A DNA stretch of 64,000 nt from an uncultured Mollicutes bacterium (GTDB taxonomy: Bacteria; Bacillota_I; Bacilli_A; RFN20; CAG-826), in assembly GCA_945936135.1 (NCBI GenBank), contig CAMESG010000006.1, positions 52,971 through 116,970 on the forward strand, given 5' to 3'. This document shows positions 61,082 to 64,000 of this stretch, piece after piece (positions within the stretch are counted from its first letter, which is position 1; each line of letters begins with the position of its first letter). Under the pieces are notes generated by a model. That model searched no databases, was not told the DNA's origin, and worked only from the letters and a program-made list of their open reading frames with translations. A program made the translations under genes and the position numbers.

Positions 61082-62757
61082 GTTTGAGAGCAGTGTTGTT
61101 CTGTGTAGCTCTTTAACTTTCAACACCTACACGTTGACGGACAACGGGTTTGAGAGCAGTGTTGTTCTGTGTAGCTCTTTAACTTAAAACATTAACCATT
61201 AGGAATTATTACTGTTTGAGAGCAGTGTTGTTCTGTGTAGCTCTTTAACAAAGACCAAGAAGAAAGGCTTTTAGCGTACGTTTGAGAGCAGTGTTGTTCT
61301 GTGTAGCTCTTTAACCATTCCGGTAGAGCCTCGCGCAACCCATGTGTTTGAGAGCAGTGTTGTTCTGTGTAGCTCTTTAACGCAAACCACAAATCCGCTA
61401 TGTCCTTGAAAGGTTTGAGAGCAGTGTTGTTCTGTGTAGCTCTTTAACCAGCGTTAGCCTTATGACCTCTAGCTTTGTGTTTGAGAGCAGTGTTGTTCTG
61501 TGTAGCTCTTTAACAGTGGCTTTGCTCAAATCAGCTTGGAGCTTGTTTGAGAGCAGTGTTGTTCTGTGTAGCTCTTTAACGCGAAACCTCAGTAGGAGCA
61601 ATGGCGGTTTGTTTGAGAGCAGTGTTGTTCTGTGTAGCTCTTTAACCAAAGAAAAATCGCTTATTTCAAAGCCGATGTTTGAGAGCAGTGTTGTTCTGTG
61701 TAGCTCTTTAACTGGTTGGAAGCGGAAGTATTCTCACCCGTAGTTTGAGAGCAGTGTTGTTCTGTGTAGCTCTTTAACTTGATCGCGGGAAAGAGCACCG
61801 ATGAACAAGGTTTGAGAGCAGTGTTGTTCTGTGTAGCTCTTTAACGATATTGCCGAACAAACCGCTATCGGCGCCGTTTGAGAGCAGTGTTGTTCTGTGT
61901 AGCTCTTTAACAAGCAAAAGTCGAGTTTATGGCCTCAATCAGTTTGAGAGCAGTGTTGTTCTGTGTAGCTCTTTAACTCCTCATGAAAAAGTTTTGGGAA
62001 GATTGGAGTTTGAGAGCAGTGTTGTTCTGTGTAGCTCTTTAACATTCGAAGAGAATCCGCACTCCTTCGTTTTGTTTGAGAGCAGTGTTGTTCTGTGTAG
62101 CTCTTTAACCTAGTTAATATCATTTTTAGGAAAGTTGTTGTTTGAGAGCAGTGTTGTTCTGTGTAGCTCTTTAACATCCTAGACATCGACTGGGTGCCTA
62201 GGGACGTTTGAGAGCAGTGTTGTTCTGTGTAGCTCTTTAACCATATCAAGCAAGAGGAAATCGAACATATCGTTTGAGAGCAGTGTTGTTCTGTGTAGCT
62301 CTTTAACGAACTTGTAGCCCCTAAGGCAACACTCGTTGTTTGAGAGCAGTGTTGTTCTGTGTAGCTCTTTAACCGTCCAGCGGTACGTTGCGCGTGAGAA
62401 AGTGTTTGAGAGCAGTGTTGTTCTGTGTAGCTCTTTAACTCCTTTCCACTAAAAACTTCCAACGAAATCGGTTTGAGAGCAGTGTTGTTCTGTGTAGCTC
62501 TTTAACACTACAAACCCTCTAACGAGTTCGAAGCGAGTTTGAGAGCAGTGTTGTTCTGTGTAGCTCTTTAACCGATCCGAATCTCCGCGAGAATGGACGT
62601 CTGTTTGAGAGCAGTGTTGTTCTGTGTAGCTCTTTAACACCGCCTTTTCCAGAGGCGAATCTGCTCGCGTTTGAGAGCAGTGTTGTTCTGTGTAGCTCTT
62701 TAACTCGTATCGTCGCGGGAAGAGACGAGGTTGAGTTTGAGAGCAGTGTTGTTCTGT
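61082..62757 (+). CRISPR. Type II-A CRISPR array, 25 full repeats, 25 spacers and a truncated last repeat
   Basis: The 36-base repeat begins GTTTGAGAGCAGTGTTGTTC and ends TGTGTAGCTCTTTAAC. The 25 full copies, from 61082 to 62704, appear identical by eye. Spacers are 30 bases, except three of 31 (starting at 61382, 61779 and 62440). The 26th repeat (62735-62757) keeps only the first 23 bases and marks the old, leader-distal end. Direction is set by the match of the repeat start to the tracrRNA and by the leader next to csn2. The 66-base period keeps frames open on both strands; the resulting repeat proteins are artefacts. Confidence 0.98.
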
Positions 62758-62849
62758 TTACCCCCATAAACTTTCCGTTGCTTCTTCTTATTCTTTTTTC
62801 GAAATATATTTAAGAACGAAATAAGGAATAGTATTTATTGCTTGGAAGA

Positions 62850-63209
62850 CAAAGGAGATAGGCAGGAGCAAGAAGCAAACCGCTGGAAGAGATTCGCTAG
62901 GAGAGTTCGCCCCAAAATTCGCAGAGTTAAAGATGATGTTCTATTCGGAGAAGTCTGGAGCAGGGAAGATAAACTTTCCCTTAGAGATCGTTCGCTCGTC
63001 ACCGTCGTTGCCTTACAGACTCTTCGTTCCGTTTTCACCTCGAAGAAGCCAAGAGGAACGGTATCACCAAAGAAGAAATTGCAGAGATTTTAACCCACGT
63101 CGCCTTCTACGCTGGATGGCCAAAGGCCTGGGCGAGCTTCCGTCTCGCCAAAGAAGTTTGGGCAGACGACAATGTGCCCGAAGATCCCAAGGCAAGAGAA
63201 TCGTTTTAG
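62850..63209 (+). pseudogene. Carboxymuconolactone decarboxylase-family gene, frameshifted
   Basis: Three successive frames together give a typical family protein: TAGRDSLGEFAPKFAELK, then DDVLFGEVWSREDKLSLRDR and SLVTVVAL, then FRFHLEEAKRNGITKEEIAE and ILTHVAFYAGWPKAWASFRL, ending ADDNVPEDPKARESF and TAG. A one-base loss in the A run near 62930 and a deletion near 63010 separate the frames. The catalytic Cys region of this family is not evident. No proper ATG is visible upstream. Confidence 0.8.
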
Positions 63210-63210
63210 G

Positions 63211-63375
63211 AACATCAAAGTTGATGCCATTATCAAGAGCCGACTGAACAGCAATTATGAAGTCTTCTTCTTTTGATTTTCCCCATCCATATCCACCCAT
63301 AGGGCAGCCACCAAAACAGATTCTAGATACACAAATATTAGTATTTGGTATAACAACAAAATCATCTTTAAGCAT
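63211..63375 (-). pseudogene. Aldo/keto reductase, N-terminal fragment
   Basis: From an ATG at 63375 the frame reads MLKDDFVVIPNTNICVSRIC, FGGCPMGGYGWGKS and IIAVQSALDNGINF, the start of an aldo/keto reductase. It breaks where the family has NFFDTA, at the end of the convergent decarboxylase remnant. About 55 of some 300 residues remain. An IS end lies 18 bases upstream of the ATG. Confidence 0.75.
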
Positions 63376-63481
63376 AAAAAGTACCTCTAATTTGTGCACT
63401 GGTAACCTTAAAGTAGACACTCCATTCAAATTCTTAGACAGCTTAATCTAGAATTTACACAAGGAGGTCGAAAAAAGAGAC

Positions 63482-63808
63482 ATGACAAAGGAGAAATTAG
63501 ACATAGGAAGGCGCGTTTACGAACGCAAGCAGACCGCCAAGGAGGCGGCCGAAGAGAACGGGGTCACGCTGCAGACCGTCTACCTCTATGCTAGGGGGTA
63601 CATGAAATCGATCGGGTTCGACCCGCTCCCCAAGGGAATCAAAAGGCCCGAGCCGAGCGCCGACTACAGATCGATGACGAAGGAGGAGCTCATCAACGAG
63701 CTGATGCTCAAGGACATCGAGGTCGCCCGCGCAAAAAAAGGGTATGCGGTGGAAGGGGGTGGAAAGGCGAAGGAATTCATTTCTATAAAGGATGCGAGTT
63801 CCAGATAG
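63482..63808 (+). CDS. IS3-family transposase OrfA
   Basis: The 108-residue protein has an N-terminal helix-turn-helix (RRVYERKQTAKEAAEENGVT, LQTVYLYARGYM) and the IS150-group ending MTKEELINELMLKDIEVARAKKGY. AAGGAGG lies upstream. At 63733-63740 the run A7-G (AAAAAAAG) is a typical -1 slippage site, and the -1 frame is open from there into orfB, so a fused OrfAB could be made by frameshifting. Confidence 0.85.
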   Translation: MTKEKLDIGRRVYERKQTAKEAAEENGVTLQTVYLYARGYMKSIGFDPLPKGIKRPEPSADYRSMTKEELINELMLKDIEVARAKKGYAVEGGGKAKEFISIKDASSR

Positions 63809-64000
63809 CGATGGAGCTCTCGGCGAGATGGCCGATCAAATCCCTCTGCCGGGCCATGTCGATATCCAGGTCCGGGTTCTACAAATGGAAGGCCAGGCTG
63901 TCCAATCCCTCCGACAGGCTCAGGAAAAGGATGGCCGACGTCGCCTGCACTAGTCAACAAAAAGTAGACAGCAAGAGGATGACTTCATTCATTGTGGTGG
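63739..64000 (+). pseudogene. IS3-family transposase OrfB, N-terminal part, disrupted
   Basis: In the -1 frame relative to orfA the reading continues with GCEFQIAMELSARWPIKSLC, RAMSISRSGFYKWKARLSNP and SDRLRKRMADV, the N-terminal segment of IS150-type OrfB (the RSGFYKW motif is diagnostic). At about 63946 it enters a second IS-end sequence and loses similarity. The DDE catalytic domain is not in the window. Confidence 0.7.

Larger units (their letters stand above)
63393..64000 (+). mobile_element. IS3-family (IS150-like) element, disrupted, running off the window
   Basis: A left-end sequence TGTGCACTGG...AAAGTAGACA at 63393-63419 is followed by orfA and an orfB frame. A second, similar end (TGCACTAGTCAACAAAAAGT then AGACA, 63946-63970, same direction) interrupts orfB after about 45 codons. 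So either a second copy is inserted or the element has lost its middle. The right part is beyond the window. Confidence 0.75.

Noticed and set aside
61192..62767. Open frames through the CRISPR array giving repeated FESSVVLCSSLT or LKSYTEQHCSQT peptides
   Set aside because: The repeat-spacer unit is 66 bases, a multiple of three, so one frame stays open by periodicity; the array is not protein coding.

Overview
The window is bacterial chromosome of a Bacillota lineage. I judge this from gene order typical of Firmicutes: pgsA-cinA-recA then rny-ymdB-miaB; gpsB next to the RNase P RNA gene; recU, nth and dnaD together; sufC-D-S-U-B; mnmG-rsmG-parA-parB; and a PrsA-like lipoprotein, HIT protein and YhaM together. 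TGA is used as a stop throughout (for example in ATGA overlaps), so the code is the standard bacterial one and not the Mycoplasma/Spiroplasma code. Genes are tightly packed and G+C is moderate by eye. A gut Erysipelotrichia- or RF39-like bacterium would fit, but I cannot fix the family from this sequence.

Layout. 1-4429 (minus): miaA (cut by the window edge), miaB with a YlbF/YmcA-like C-terminal extension, ymdB, rny. 4430-6100: an IS end, a frameshifted RHS-repeat remnant and a small membrane protein gene that seems to have lost its start. 6175-10333 (minus): PPi-type phosphofructokinase, recA, cinA C-terminal domain, pgsA, rnpB, gpsB. 10466-17766: exonuclease and recU (plus), nth, dnaD, a very short CCA-enzyme-like gene, hup, der and cmk (minus), a ferredoxin (plus) and an ECF riboflavin transporter controlled by an FMN riboswitch (minus). 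17983-26763 (minus): parB, parA, rsmG, mnmG, sufB, sufU, sufS, sufD, sufC. 26994-38556: large secreted lipoproteins, HIT protein, yhaM, recX, a glycolipid-type glycosyltransferase and a flippase-like membrane protein. 38617-44168: nadE, degV, plsC, recN and an HI0933-type flavoprotein. 44267-54771: sugar catabolism, namely an isomerase/kinase/epimerase/aldolase module of unknown substrate with an AraC regulator, then the L-rhamnose genes rhaD-rhaB-rhaA with a divergent DeoR regulator.

54774-62757 is a complete type II-A CRISPR-Cas locus: tracrRNA, cas9, cas1, cas2, csn2, leader and an array of 25 full repeats, 25 spacers and one truncated end repeat. Cas9 pairs with the tracrRNA and crRNAs for interference; Cas1, Cas2 and Csn2 serve spacer acquisition. 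The most interesting signal is inside cas9: codon use changes sharply over roughly codons 1072-1350, the PAM-interacting part, and returns to the local style in the last about 30 codons. This suggests that the PAM-reading domain was exchanged by recombination. Beyond the array (62758-64000) lie a frameshifted carboxymuconolactone decarboxylase gene, an aldo/keto reductase fragment and an IS150-like IS3-family element running off the window.

A second recurring feature is a set of genes whose -10 box lies only 6-10 bases before the ATG with no usable ribosome binding site, pointing to leaderless mRNAs. Codon use also leaves long open frames on the strand opposite many genes; these were treated as shadows.
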